NCBI GenBank assembly: GCA_017504265.1
Contig: JAFVRN010000001.1
Location: 1 to 33,202 of the forward strand
Direction: 5' to 3'
Length of the DNA stretch: 33,202 nucleotides
DNA from: Alistipes sp.
Lineage (GTDB): Bacteria; Bacteroidota; Bacteroidia; Bacteroidales; Rikenellaceae
In this document: positions 1-7,761 of the stretch, piece by piece
How positions within the stretch are numbered: the first letter of the stretch is position 1
Layout: each line of letters starts with the position of its first letter
Translations under genes and position numbers: made by a program
The notes under the pieces: generated by a model
Databases searched by the model: none
What the model was told of the DNA's origin: nothing
What the model saw: only the letters and a program-made list of their open reading frames with translations

Positions 1-99
1 CGTGAGTTGCGAAAGTATATTAACTACTATAATAACGACCGTATTAAACTAAAATTAAACGGAAAGAGTCCGGTGCAATACCGAACTCTTTACCAGTAA
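1..99 (+). CDS. IS3-family transposase, C-terminal end (cut by window edge)
   Basis: Thirty-two codons are open from the first base to a TAA. The peptide contains YINYYNNDRIKLKLNGKSP followed by VQYRTLYQ, which matches the C-terminal end of IS3/IS150-type DDE transposases (the YNxxRxxxxLxxxSPxxYR signature of the rve domain). The DDE residues and the start lie outside the window, so whether the gene is intact cannot be judged. A terminal inverted repeat follows about 20 nt after the stop, the usual layout for this family. Confident on family, not on subgroup. Confidence 0.85.
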   Translation, partial: RELRKYINYYNNDRIKLKLNGKSPVQYRTLYQ

Positions 100-141
100 A
101 ATTCTTTTTATTAATCAGTCCAACTTTTTGGGGTCAGATCA
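1..141 (+). mobile_element. Right end of an IS3/IS150-type insertion sequence
   Basis: The transposase tail is followed by AGTCCAACTTTTTGGGGTCA and then GATCA, ending at about 141. Read on the other strand this is TGATCTGACCCC then AAAAAGTTGGACT, the TG...CA-ended terminal repeat type known from IS3/IS150 elements. The left end is outside the window, so target duplication cannot be checked. The element abuts a hairpin repeat (142-195) that has lost its left arm. Confidence 0.75.
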
Positions 142-195
142 AACAAGTGTTGGGCACGCCTTTATTTTAGATGTTGTATAACAAGAGCTATTTTG
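142..195 (+). repeat. Hairpin-plus-tail repeat, copy 1 (left arm cut off by the IS)
   Basis: GTGTTGGGCACGCC and the AT-rich tail ending GAGCTATTTTG match copies at 13335-13399 and 18861-18921. Those copies begin with a GGGCGTGTC arm that pairs with the GGCACGC arm. Here the left arm is missing and IS sequence lies in its place, so the IS appears to have inserted in or next to the loop. Confidence 0.6.
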
Positions 196-291
196 AAGCT
201 GCTCGCAGGCCGTAAATGCGGAGTTTACTTTGCGTAAATGAGCATTTTGAGGGCGAGCATAACGACAAGACACTCATCTCATACAGCCCTC

Positions 292-759
292 TTATCGTAT
301 CTCATCGAGTAGTGTAGCACACCCATCCTCCAAAAGGTCGAGGACAAGCTCGAAGCCTTCGTGTCCCTCGTAATATGGATCGGGGATATAGCTCCAATCT
401 GTATGACGGCGAAGATACTCTTTGAAACGAAATATCTTCTGCTGTGCCCGACGATCGGGAGCAAGGCGGAATAACGCCTCATAATTGTTGTCGTCCATAG
501 CTATAACCTTGTCGAACAGCTCGAAATCCTCCTCGCGAACCTGACGTGCAAGGTGTGTCATCTCTATTCCACGAGCTGCCGCAGCACGTCGCATACGCAC
601 ATCGGAACGCTCGCCACGATGCCCACCATACGTACCTGCCGAGTCCACCTCGATAACATCCCCCAACCCCTCGCTCTCTACAAGTCTGCGCAGCATAGCC
701 TCGGCTGCCGGCGAGCGGCATATATTCCCAAGGCAGACAAAAAGTATACGTTGTTTCAT
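292..759 (-). CDS. Low-molecular-weight protein tyrosine phosphatase
   Basis: 155 residues, the usual length for the LMW-PTP/Wzb family. The N terminus FVCLGNICRSP holds the phosphate-binding loop C(X)5R with nucleophile Cys9 and Arg15, and IPDPYYEG near residues 125-132 carries the general acid (Asp127). These enzymes remove phosphate from protein tyrosines in the cytoplasm; in some bacteria they pair with tyrosine kinases of capsule export. No kinase or polysaccharide gene is visible here, so the substrate is unknown. It is divergent from the 1011 gene and has its own TATCTTTG promoter motif. An arsenate reductase of the same fold is less likely given the DPYY region. Confidence 0.93.
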   Translation of the reverse strand: MKQRILFVCLGNICRSPAAEAMLRRLVESEGLGDVIEVDSAGTYGGHRGERSDVRMRRAAAARGIEMTHLARQVREEDFELFDKVIAMDDNNYEALFRLAPDRRAQQKIFRFKEYLRRHTDWSYIPDPYYEGHEGFELVLDLLEDGCATLLDEIR

Positions 760-788
760 ACTATCGTTGCTTTATTTATTCGCAAGCA

Positions 789-796
789 CAAAGATA
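789..796 (-). promoter_or_regulatory. Candidate -7 promoter motif for the tyrosine phosphatase gene
   Basis: Minus-strand TATCTTTG fits the Bacteroidota -7 consensus TAnnTTTG and sits 30 nt before the ATG. No clear -33 TTTG is present at the right distance. Confidence 0.5.
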
Positions 797-924
797 TTAC
801 AAATTTTATTACCGCAGAGTGACGATCACCACAAATTTGTTTCGTTTAATAAATTTGCTGTTTTGTTGAATTATCATCCAAAAAGCCACATTTTTCACCA
901 TTAGGGGGAGGCTATTGCCCATAA

Positions 925-959
925 TTTGTATAAATAACGAGATATTTTTTGTAACTTTG
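925..959 (+). promoter_or_regulatory. Candidate promoter of the ytfJ-like/omp85 pair
   Basis: TTTG at 925-928 and TAACTTTG at 952-959 (-7 type), about 50 nt before the ATG at 1011. The 23-nt spacer is slightly longer than the optimum. Confidence 0.55.
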
Positions 960-1010
960 TCGTGTTTTATGATGATTTGATATTGGTTAAATATAAATAC
1001 AACAATCGAT

Positions 1011-1523
1011 ATGAGAACACTTACACTCATTCTATTCGCATCGTTTCTTTTCACGCTGACGGCCGATGCACAGAGCCTGCCTCGTAAGGTACGTAATGTT
1101 GAGGTGCAGGATTTGGACAGCAAGAAGGCGCGCCTGCCATGGTGGGGCGAGAAGAATCTGCTCATCTTCTATGTAGATCCGGAGGTACCTAAGCAGAATC
1201 ACGATTTTGTCTCATGGATAGAGGAGAATAAGCGTCTTGAAGGTCCTAATATCGAGGGTTTTGGCATCGTAAACCTTAAAGATGCGGTATATCCCAACTC
1301 ACTCGTACGTAAGATTGCCGATGCCCGTACCGCAAAGAATGGTGCTACCATCCTCTGCGACCCCGACCACTGGGTGAGCAGTGCTTGGCGTTTGGGCGAC
1401 TGCGACAATCAGTTCGTGATGCTTATCATTACGAAGGAGGGAGAGCTTGTCTACTACCACAAAGGCGAGATGGACGAAGCCGAGCAGCAGCGATTCCTCG
1501 AGATTGCTGATAAGTATCGCTAA
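1011..1523 (+). CDS. Secreted thioredoxin-like protein, YtfJ-like
   Basis: 170 residues with a type I signal peptide (hydrophobic residues 3-17, cleavage likely after ADA, about residue 20). The mature part looks like a small thioredoxin-fold domain: a beta strand NLLIFYVDPEVP where the redox motif would lie, then AWRLGDCDNQFVMLI and a terminal helix AEQQRFLEIA, resembling the end of enterobacterial YtfJ. There is no CxxC, so it is not a classical disulfide oxidoreductase. It is followed 3 nt later by an outer-membrane barrel gene, so the two are probably cotranscribed. The function of YtfJ proteins is unknown and the assignment rests on pattern alone. Confidence 0.6.
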   Translation: MRTLTLILFASFLFTLTADAQSLPRKVRNVEVQDLDSKKARLPWWGEKNLLIFYVDPEVPKQNHDFVSWIEENKRLEGPNIEGFGIVNLKDAVYPNSLVRKIADARTAKNGATILCDPDHWVSSAWRLGDCDNQFVMLIITKEGELVYYHKGEMDEAEQQRFLEIADKYR

Positions 1524-1526
1524 TAT

Positions 1527-2729
1527 ATGTTGCGCCGAGCTGCCCTAATCATGCTGCTGACACTGTGTGTCGGAGGGGCTGTTGCGCAAACAAACGAATT
1601 GTACATAGTAGGTAGCGATACTTTAAGCTACCAATACAGACCTATCGACCAGACCTCAGACACGCATATAGAGCGTGGCAGGCCTGGTCGTTGGCTTGAT
1701 CGCTATCTCGGCGGCATACCTCTTGGCAAGGAGCACAACGTAAAGGTATCGTTAGTTGGAGGCCCTGCATACTCCACCGAGACAAGCCTGCGCCTAACCC
1801 TCATCGGCACTATGGATTATCGCACCAAGCACCATACGGCCGACACCTTCCCATCAACCTTGAAGCTGAGCGCATCGGCATCAATATCGGGATACTACCA
1901 CATAGCCATCAGCGGCCATAACAGCCTCAAAAATAACCGCCACAGACTATTCTACCGCACGGAGGTAACATCGCTCCCTACACGCATATGGGGTTTGGAC
2001 TACGATAGCTCGCTACACGGCAGACAAGGCAGCTACGTATCGAAACTATACACAGCACTCTTTCGCTACAACTACGCCTTGGTCAAAGGGCTCTACATAG
2101 GTGTCAGTGCCGACTATCGCTACAATGCAGCACGCAAACCCGACAGCGATGCTATCACAGTACTTACCGGTCGGAATATGACTCTTTCGACGGCCGGCCT
2201 CGGCATTAACATCACCTACGACTCACGCGACAACATATCTGCCCCACATCGAGGGATATACCTATCGATAGAGGGCATAGCGCGCCCCGCGCCACTCAAC
2301 AATGTAGGCCATAACCTGTGGCAAGCAAACTTAACATTCGATGCCTACCAACCGCTATGGCGAGGTGCTGTACTGGCTTTCGACCTATACGCCGAGCACC
2401 ACTCCGCAGCTACCCCATGGCTACTGCGTTCACAGCTTGGCGACGAGCATCGTATGCGAGGTTACTACGCAGGCAGATTTAATGGCAATAACCTAATAAC
2501 CACACAATTAGAGCTACGACAACATATCTGGTATCGCATAGGATGTGTCCTGTGGGGAGGTGTCGGCACAACATTCTCCGAGGATGATAGATTTGCGTGG
2601 CGCAAGGTATTGCCAAACTATGGCATAGGCCTTAGATGGGCTCTTCGCGAGAGGTCGAATATACGCCTCGACTTCGGCTTCGGACGTGACAGTTTTGGTG
2701 TTGTTGTGGGCATAAACGAGGCTTTCTAA
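1527..2729 (+). CDS. BamA/TamA-family (Omp85-like) outer-membrane beta-barrel protein
   Basis: 400 residues with a signal peptide (cleavage near GGAVAQ|TN). The sequence alternates polar and hydrophobic residues as in beta strands. It carries two hallmarks of the Omp85 barrel: YDSRDNISAPHRGIYLSIEG near residues 230-250, and RMRGYYAGRFNGNNLITTQ near 310-330, containing the RGY/F motif of the lid-lock loop. It is much shorter than BamA and has no room for five POTRA domains, so it is a barrel-only relative, common in Bacteroidota next to secreted proteins. It probably assembles or translocates something at the outer membrane; no substrate is visible. The last residue is Phe, the normal outer-membrane C-terminal signal. 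Confidence 0.75.
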   Translation: MLRRAALIMLLTLCVGGAVAQTNELYIVGSDTLSYQYRPIDQTSDTHIERGRPGRWLDRYLGGIPLGKEHNVKVSLVGGPAYSTETSLRLTLIGTMDYRTKHHTADTFPSTLKLSASASISGYYHIAISGHNSLKNNRHRLFYRTEVTSLPTRIWGLDYDSSLHGRQGSYVSKLYTALFRYNYALVKGLYIGVSADYRYNAARKPDSDAITVLTGRNMTLSTAGLGINITYDSRDNISAPHRGIYLSIEGIARPAPLNNVGHNLWQANLTFDAYQPLWRGAVLAFDLYAEHHSAATPWLLRSQLGDEHRMRGYYAGRFNGNNLITTQLELRQHIWYRIGCVLWGGVGTTFSEDDRFAWRKVLPNYGIGLRWALRERSNIRLDFGFGRDSFGVVVGINEAF

Positions 2730-2738
2730 ACGAGTTGT

Positions 2739-2777
2739 CGGAGTGGTGTTTGACGCCGCATACGCACCACCTCTCCG
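2739..2777 (+). terminator. Possible terminator after the Omp85-like gene
   Basis: CGGAGTGGTG can pair with CACCA...CTCCG across a 16-nt loop, with a three-base bulge. No T tract follows, so this is weak. Confidence 0.3.
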
Positions 2778-2860
2778 AGTTACGCAGGCGGCATTATCTG
2801 CACAGCATCAAAAAACATCACCTTTTTAACTCTCATCTTTCTTTATTCGCCAAATTTTAC

Positions 2861-2868
2861 TACCTTTG
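2861..2868 (+). promoter_or_regulatory. Candidate -7 promoter motif for nadE
   Basis: TACCTTTG (TAnnTTTG type) about 70 nt before the nadE ATG, with TTTC at 2838 near the -33 position. Confidence 0.55.
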
Positions 2869-2936
2869 CACCGTACATAACTATACCTTTGGTATAGGAC
2901 TACGTAAACAAGCGAAAAAAGGGAGATTTTTAGAGT

Positions 2937-4523
2937 ATGAAGATAGCATTAGCGCAGCTCAACTTTACGGTAGGAGACATCAACGCCAACACCGAGAAGA
3001 TTATAGCAGCCATCGAGCGTGCCAAAACAGAGAAGGCAGACCTTGTGGTCTTTGCCGAGTTTGCAGTATCGGGAACTCCGGCATACGGACTTTTGACCAA
3101 GACCACATTCCTCACACTATGCGAGGAGGCTATAGAGCGTATTGCAGAGAGCTGCCATGGCATATCGGCCATAGTAGGCACACCCTACCTCACGGCCGAA
3201 GGCCCAGTGAGTGCCGCGGCCCACATCAACGAGCGTGGCGAAATAGAGTACATCGGCAAGCGTTATGTTACTGCACGCCGCGAGATGGGATACATCGTAG
3301 GCTCATCGATAGGCAGCCAAACGATACACATCAACGGCCACGCACTGAAAGTTGTCGTTGGCGACGACCTCAGCCGCATGGAGGATATTGACGAGGAGGT
3401 AGATGCTATAATCTCGGTGAATGCACGACGCTACGGCAAAGGCATCATGTCACGTCGCTTCGACAAGATGTGTCGCCTTGCTTTTACCGAAGGTAAGAAC
3501 CTTATACTCATCAACCAGGTGGGTGGCGCAGGAGATATTGTCTACGATGGCACATCGGGCATACTCAACAGCGATGGTAAGCTGATAATGGTGCTCAACA
3601 GCTTCGAGGAGGACTTCCGCATATTCGATACGGAGGAGATGCACGAGGCCATAGAGGTACCATTCACACCCTACCGCGACCGTACACGTATGATTTACAA
3701 GGCGGCATGTCTCGGCCTTCACGACTACTTCATCAAAAATGGCTATACCAAGGCCTGCGTAGGACTATCCGGCGGTATCGACTCGGCAGTGGTTGCCTGC
3801 CTTGCTGTAGGAGCTTTGGGCAAGGAGAATGTACGCGTGCTTCTTATGCCCTCGCCATTTACTCCCAACGAGAGTGTCGAGGATGCCAAACAACTTGCCG
3901 AGAACCTCGGCGTGGAGTACAGCGTGCTACCCATCGTAGATGCTTACAACTCGATAGTAGGCACATTACAGCCCGTAATCGGGGGCACGGAGTTCGATGC
4001 TACCGAGGAGAACATACAGTCGCGTATACGCACCACGATGCTTATGGCACTGCAAAACAAGACGGGATACATGCTGCTCAACTCGTCGAACAAAAGTGAG
4101 AACGCCCTCGGCTGGTGTACGCTATATGGCGACACGGCAGGTACGTTCAGCCCTACGGGTGACCTCTACAAGGGCGAGATATACGACTTGGCACGATACA
4201 TAAATGCCACATTTGGAGATATCATCCCCGACAACATAATAGACAAAGAGCCATCATCGGAGTTGCGCCCCGACCAAAAGGATAGCGACTACCTGCCACA
4301 CTACGAGGTGATAGATGCCATCCTGTTTAGAATGATAGAGAAGAAACAGCACCGCGAGGAGATAATAAACGCCGGCTTCGACTCGGATGTCGTGGAGAAG
4401 ATACACTCGATGATTATGCGCAACGAGAAAAAACGCTACCAGTTTCCACCGGTACTGCGCCTTTCGCCATGCGCCTTTGGACACGAGTGGCTTATGCCGT
4501 TGGTAAATCACTACGGCGACTAA
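2937..4523 (+). CDS. nadE: NAD+ synthetase, two-domain form with a degenerate glutaminase domain
   Basis: 528 residues. Residues 1-240 have the nitrilase/glutaminase fold and residues 245-528 are the NAD synthetase. The synthetase half is intact: P-loop SGGIDS at 278-283, then SSNKSENALGWCTLYGD and DLYKGEIYDLARY. It should adenylate nicotinate adenine dinucleotide and amidate it to NAD+. The nitrilase half normally frees ammonia from glutamine with a Glu-Lys-Cys triad. Glu41 (FAEFAVSG) is kept and Lys108 is a possible second residue. However, the ICEDLW segment that carries the catalytic cysteine reads VGDDLS (residues 141-146), and the LPNYxVFDE segment is also lost. The protein probably depends on free ammonia, or on a partner. 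The synthetase call is near certain; loss of glutaminase activity is inferred. Confidence 0.95.
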   Translation: MKIALAQLNFTVGDINANTEKIIAAIERAKTEKADLVVFAEFAVSGTPAYGLLTKTTFLTLCEEAIERIAESCHGISAIVGTPYLTAEGPVSAAAHINERGEIEYIGKRYVTARREMGYIVGSSIGSQTIHINGHALKVVVGDDLSRMEDIDEEVDAIISVNARRYGKGIMSRRFDKMCRLAFTEGKNLILINQVGGAGDIVYDGTSGILNSDGKLIMVLNSFEEDFRIFDTEEMHEAIEVPFTPYRDRTRMIYKAACLGLHDYFIKNGYTKACVGLSGGIDSAVVACLAVGALGKENVRVLLMPSPFTPNESVEDAKQLAENLGVEYSVLPIVDAYNSIVGTLQPVIGGTEFDATEENIQSRIRTTMLMALQNKTGYMLLNSSNKSENALGWCTLYGDTAGTFSPTGDLYKGEIYDLARYINATFGDIIPDNIIDKEPSSELRPDQKDSDYLPHYEVIDAILFRMIEKKQHREEIINAGFDSDVVEKIHSMIMRNEKKRYQFPPVLRLSPCAFGHEWLMPLVNHYGD

Positions 4524-4556
4524 CAACCGGCAATAGACACTACAACAGTCACCGAT

Positions 4557-4715
4557 ATGTCCTTTTGGCGAGCTCTCCTAGTAATATTCTTTCCACCACT
4601 ATCGGTTTTGGATAGAGGATGCGGCTCAATACTTATCGTATTGCTACTGACCGGCATAGGCTGGTTACCGGGAGTCATCGGCGCTCTCATCATCCTAACC
4701 AAAGCCGAGCCCTAA
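4557..4715 (+). CDS. YqaE/Pmp3-family small membrane protein
   Basis: A 52-residue ORF, MSFWRALLVIFFPPLSVLDR followed by GCGSILIVLLLTGIGWLPGV and IGALIILTKAEP. The FFPPLSVLxxGCG motif, two hydrophobic helices and the WLPGVIxALIIL end match the Pmp3/YqaE family of tiny inner-membrane proteins, linked in other organisms to membrane potential and salt stress. The function here is unknown. It starts 33 nt after nadE on the same strand with no clear promoter of its own, so it may be read through from nadE. Its stop lies right before the 12-bp repeats and G10 tract. Confidence 0.85.
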   Translation: MSFWRALLVIFFPPLSVLDRGCGSILIVLLLTGIGWLPGVIGALIILTKAEP

Positions 4716-4717
4716 CC

Positions 4718-4875
4718 AAGGGGCCAGACAAGGGGCCAGACAAGGGGGGGGGGCAGATAAGAGGAGGAGAAGGTAAGAGGACGAGAGAAGCGGGGAGAGA
4801 AGAGAGAAGAGAGGGTGAGAAGGAGCGGAAGAAAGGGAGAGAGAAGGAGAGAGAGGCAAAAGAAACAGACCTAAG
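4718..4875 (+). repeat. 12-bp direct repeats, G10 run and polypurine tract
   Basis: Two exact copies of AAGGGGCCAGAC (4718-4729, 4730-4741) are followed by AA and a run of ten G (4744-4753). About 120 nt of almost pure A/G on the plus strand then runs up to rseC. There is no convincing gene here; ORFs crossing it are low-complexity. The tract could form triplex or slipped structures and lies in the presumed 5' region of the rseC-rnf operon. Confidence 0.8.
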
Positions 4876-4884
4876 ATTGGCGAT

Positions 4885-5301
4885 ATGGGAGTGCAGATAC
4901 AACACAGAGGTATTGTCGAGCGTGTAGAGGATGACAAGGTAATTGTCAGCGTTGCACGTGAGTCGGCATGTGCCGGTTGCCACGCCAAGGGCATTTGTGG
5001 CGTAGATGGACAAAAGCGTCTTATCGAGGTACGTACGAAGTATGCCTCAACCTTCAAGCCCGAAGAGCGAGTGGTGGTAGCACTACTCTCCAAGAGGATG
5101 GGATTTGGGTCGGTAGCCTTGGGCTATGTGATACCGCTTATTGTTATGCTTGCCATACTATTTGGCGCAAAGGCTCTCGGATATAGCGATGGCATAGCAG
5201 CCATAGCAACACTCGCCGGCATAGCACTATACTACGTTGTGCTATACGTCATAAGACACACAATTGAAAGAAACATTCAATTTACAATTATAAAAGAGTA
5301 A
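4885..5301 (+). CDS. rseC: RseC/MucC-family membrane protein heading the rnf operon
   Basis: 138 residues. The N-terminal soluble part carries a cysteine cluster CAGCHAKGIC (Cys29, Cys32, Cys38). Two transmembrane segments follow at about 72-92 and 98-118. RseC-type proteins occur with Rnf/Rsx genes, and in E. coli RseC is part of the SoxR-reducing system, so a role in assembling or regulating the redox complex is likely. Its TAA overlaps the rnfB ATG by one base (TAATG), which suggests translational coupling. The name is by family; the exact role in Bacteroidota is not known to me. Confidence 0.88.
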   Translation: MGVQIQHRGIVERVEDDKVIVSVARESACAGCHAKGICGVDGQKRLIEVRTKYASTFKPEERVVVALLSKRMGFGSVALGYVIPLIVMLAILFGAKALGYSDGIAAIATLAGIALYYVVLYVIRHTIERNIQFTIIKE

Positions 5302-6167
5302 TGAACGCACTATTATTAACAGTCCTGACACTTAGCGTGTTGGGAGGCATCTTAGCTGTTATCCTCTACTTCGTGGCACAGCGATTCAAGGTAGAGGAAG
5401 ATCCACGCATCGACGATGTAGAGAAGATGCTGCCCGGTGCAAACTGCGGCGGATGTGGCTTTGCAGGATGTCGTTCTATGGCCGAGGCTCTTGTCAAGCG
5501 TGACGACATCTCCACGCTCTACTGTCCTGTTGCCGGAGGTAAGACGATGGTCGATATTGCCGGCTATCTTGGTAAGACGACACAGGAAAAGGGTCCGCAG
5601 GTTGCCACCATGCTATGTGGCGGCACATGTCAGAAGCGTCCCAAGGTAAACCACTACGACGGTGCCAAGAGCTGTGCTGTGGTAAATACGCTCTACGTAG
5701 GTGAGTCAGCATGCGCCTTTGGATGTCTGGGATATGGAGACTGTGTGGCAAGCTGTCAGTTTGGAGCTATTACGATGAACCCCGAGACAGGTCTTGTAGA
5801 GATTGACCCCGACAAGTGTACGGCGTGTGGTGCTTGCGTAAAGGCGTGCCCTAAGGCTCTCATCGAGCTACGCAAGAAGTGGCCTAAGAATCGTGCCATA
5901 TATGTGGCCTGCCGCTCGAAGAGTCGCGGTGCAGTAGTGATGAAGGCATGCAAGGCGGGATGTATCGGCTGCGGCAAGTGCGAGAAGGCTTGTCCGTTTG
6001 GTGCTATAACCATAGACAACAACCTCGCATATATCGACCCTGAGAAGTGCAAGCTATGTCGCAAGTGCGTGAACGAGTGCCCCACAGGTGCTATCCACAT
6101 TGCAAACATGGAGCCGCTGCCAAAGGAGCCTAAGCCGAGTGCCGAGAAGGCCGAGCAGAAGGCATAA
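5301..6167 (+). CDS. rnfB: Rnf complex subunit RnfB (ferredoxin-like, multi-FeS)
   Basis: 288 residues. It has one N-terminal membrane helix (about 4-26), then the 4Fe-4S motif CGGCGFAGC with a later Cys. At least two bacterial ferredoxin CxxCxxCxxxCP clusters follow (CTACGACVKACP, CIGCGKCEKACP, CKLCRKCVNECP). RnfB takes electrons from reduced ferredoxin and passes them into the ion-pumping ferredoxin:NAD+ oxidoreductase in the inner membrane. The C-terminal tail is Lys/Glu/Pro-rich. It is coupled to rseC, but separated from rnfC by 213 bp of MITE-like sequence, so expression of the two halves may differ. Confidence 0.96.
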   Translation: MNALLLTVLTLSVLGGILAVILYFVAQRFKVEEDPRIDDVEKMLPGANCGGCGFAGCRSMAEALVKRDDISTLYCPVAGGKTMVDIAGYLGKTTQEKGPQVATMLCGGTCQKRPKVNHYDGAKSCAVVNTLYVGESACAFGCLGYGDCVASCQFGAITMNPETGLVEIDPDKCTACGACVKACPKALIELRKKWPKNRAIYVACRSKSRGAVVMKACKAGCIGCGKCEKACPFGAITIDNNLAYIDPEKCKLCRKCVNECPTGAIHIANMEPLPKEPKPSAEKAEQKA

Positions 6168-6175
6168 CCTCGAAA

Positions 6176-6370
6176 TATAGAGGCTGTTTGAATCTTGTTT
6201 CAAGACCTTCGAGAGCTATTATCAAGGCGGCATCCATATATGAGATAGAGGCAATAAGCCTCACATAAGTCCACAAATGGATATCTATCGGACATAGACC
6301 ACAGAGAGTACGAAGCCGATTCTTGCAGCAACAAACAAACTTATTCAATAAAATTCTAAGCAGGTTCTTA
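6176..6370. mobile_element. MITE-like insertion between rnfB and rnfC
   Basis: The gap has imperfect terminal inverted repeats: the left end TAGAGGCTGTTTGAATCTTG aligns with the reverse complement of the right end, TAAGAACCTGCTTAGAATTT, with a few changes and two one-base gaps. Ends of this kind (GxxxCTGTTTGAA) are seen on IS4/IS5-like elements. No transposase is encoded; the minus-strand ORF inside has no recognisable motif. Inside are a GAGGC-AATAA-GCCTC hairpin and flanking short complementary arms. A flanking TA or TTA may be the target site. Without a second copy this stays a candidate. Confidence 0.45.
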
Positions 6371-6380
6371 GAGCAAAACT

Positions 6381-7727
6381 ATGAGAACATTTCCAATAGG
6401 CGGTATTCATCCGTCGGACAACAAGAAGTGGAGCAAAGATATGGCCATTGAGGTCATGGAGCTTCCCGACGAGGTTGCTATACCTATGATTCAGCATATC
6501 GGTGCTCCCGCCATACCGATTGTGGCCAAGGGCGATAAGGTGCTCACCGGTCAGCTTATAGCTCAGGCTTCGGGCTTCGTATCGGCAAACATCCATTCGC
6601 CGATATCGGGCACGGTAAAGGCTGTGGACATCTTCCCCAACGGTCAGGGTCTGCATCGTCAGATGATAGTCATCACACGCGAGGGTGACGAGTGGGTGGA
6701 GAGCATCGACCGCTCTAAGGAGCTTAAACGCGAGTGTAGCCTAACGCCGGCCGAGATTATCGCCAAGATTAAGGATGCAGGTGTCGTAGGTATGGGTGGT
6801 GCCACATTCCCCACACATGTAAAGCTCTCTATTCCTGATGGACAGAAGGCCGAGATACTTATCATCAACGGCGTGGAGTGCGAGCCATACCTCACATCGG
6901 ACTACCGCACGATGCTCGAACGTGGCGAGGAGCTGCTCACGGGTGTCGAGATATTGATGCGCGCACTAAGGGTTGAGCGTGCCGTGATAGGCGTAGAGAA
7001 CAACAAGCCGGATGCTGTGGCTCACCTACGAGAGCTTATCGCCAAGGGTAACTACCGTGGCATAGAGGTTATGGCACTTAAAACCCGCTATCCGCAGGGT
7101 GGCGAGAAGCAGCTTATAGCAGCCATCACCGGCCGTCAGGTAGCACCTCCACCTGCACTGCCTATCTCGGTGGGTGCTGTGGTATGCAACGCCTCGACCT
7201 CGGTTGCCGTATACGAGGCCGTGCAGAAGAACAAGCCACTTATCGAGCGTGTCGTAACCATTACGGGAAAGGATATAGCACATCCAAGCAACTATCTGCT
7301 ACGCTTCGGAGTATCGTTCAAAAGCCTTATAGCGAAGGCCGGAGGTCTTCCCGAGGGCGATGTCAAGGTACTCAACGGAGGACCTATGATGGGTCGCTCG
7401 GTGGTAGCAATCGATGCTCCTATAATCAAGGGTTGCTCGGGAGTAACCATCATATCGGGTGCCGAGGCTGAGCGTGGCAAGGAGCAGGCCTGCATAAAGT
7501 GCGCTAAGTGCGTGTCGGTATGTCCTATGGGCTTGGAGCCATACCTGCTTGCGAAACTTGCTCGCAAACAGCTCTGGGATCGCGCCGAGGAGCACAACAC
7601 CATAGATTGTATTGAGTGTGGTTGCTGCTCGTATACCTGTCCTTCAAGTCTGCCGCTATTGGACTATATACGTATCGGCAAGCAGACGGTGATGGGCAAC
7701 ATACGTGCGCGCGCAATTAAAAAGTAG
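6381..7727 (+). CDS. rnfC: Rnf complex subunit RnfC (NADH/FMN and FeS subunit)
   Basis: 448 residues, a normal length for Bacteroidota RnfC. The N-terminal RnfC barrel region is followed by a NuoF/complex-I 51-kDa-like domain with GMGGATFPTHVKL and the NGVECEPYLTSD segment (NADH and FMN site). Two 4Fe-4S motifs follow near the C terminus: CIKCAKCVSVCPMGLEP and CIECGCCSYTCP. RnfC is the peripheral subunit that exchanges electrons with NAD(H). The start ATG lies directly downstream of the MITE-like segment. rnfD follows after 34 nt. Confidence 0.97.
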   Translation: MRTFPIGGIHPSDNKKWSKDMAIEVMELPDEVAIPMIQHIGAPAIPIVAKGDKVLTGQLIAQASGFVSANIHSPISGTVKAVDIFPNGQGLHRQMIVITREGDEWVESIDRSKELKRECSLTPAEIIAKIKDAGVVGMGGATFPTHVKLSIPDGQKAEILIINGVECEPYLTSDYRTMLERGEELLTGVEILMRALRVERAVIGVENNKPDAVAHLRELIAKGNYRGIEVMALKTRYPQGGEKQLIAAITGRQVAPPPALPISVGAVVCNASTSVAVYEAVQKNKPLIERVVTITGKDIAHPSNYLLRFGVSFKSLIAKAGGLPEGDVKVLNGGPMMGRSVVAIDAPIIKGCSGVTIISGAEAERGKEQACIKCAKCVSVCPMGLEPYLLAKLARKQLWDRAEEHNTIDCIECGCCSYTCPSSLPLLDYIRIGKQTVMGNIRARAIKK

Positions 7728-7761
7728 TATCATCTTGGAATAACGAAAAAACAGATAAATT

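Noticed and set aside
4619-4927. Plus-strand ORF of 102 codons, and opposing ORFs over the purine tract
   Set aside because: The translation is Gly/Glu/Arg/Lys low complexity arising from the polypurine tract, and it overlaps rseC and yqaE in other frames.
6130-6348. Minus-strand ORF inside the MITE-like segment as a transposase remnant
   Set aside because: No transposase motif can be read in its 72 codons; the element is better described by its ends.
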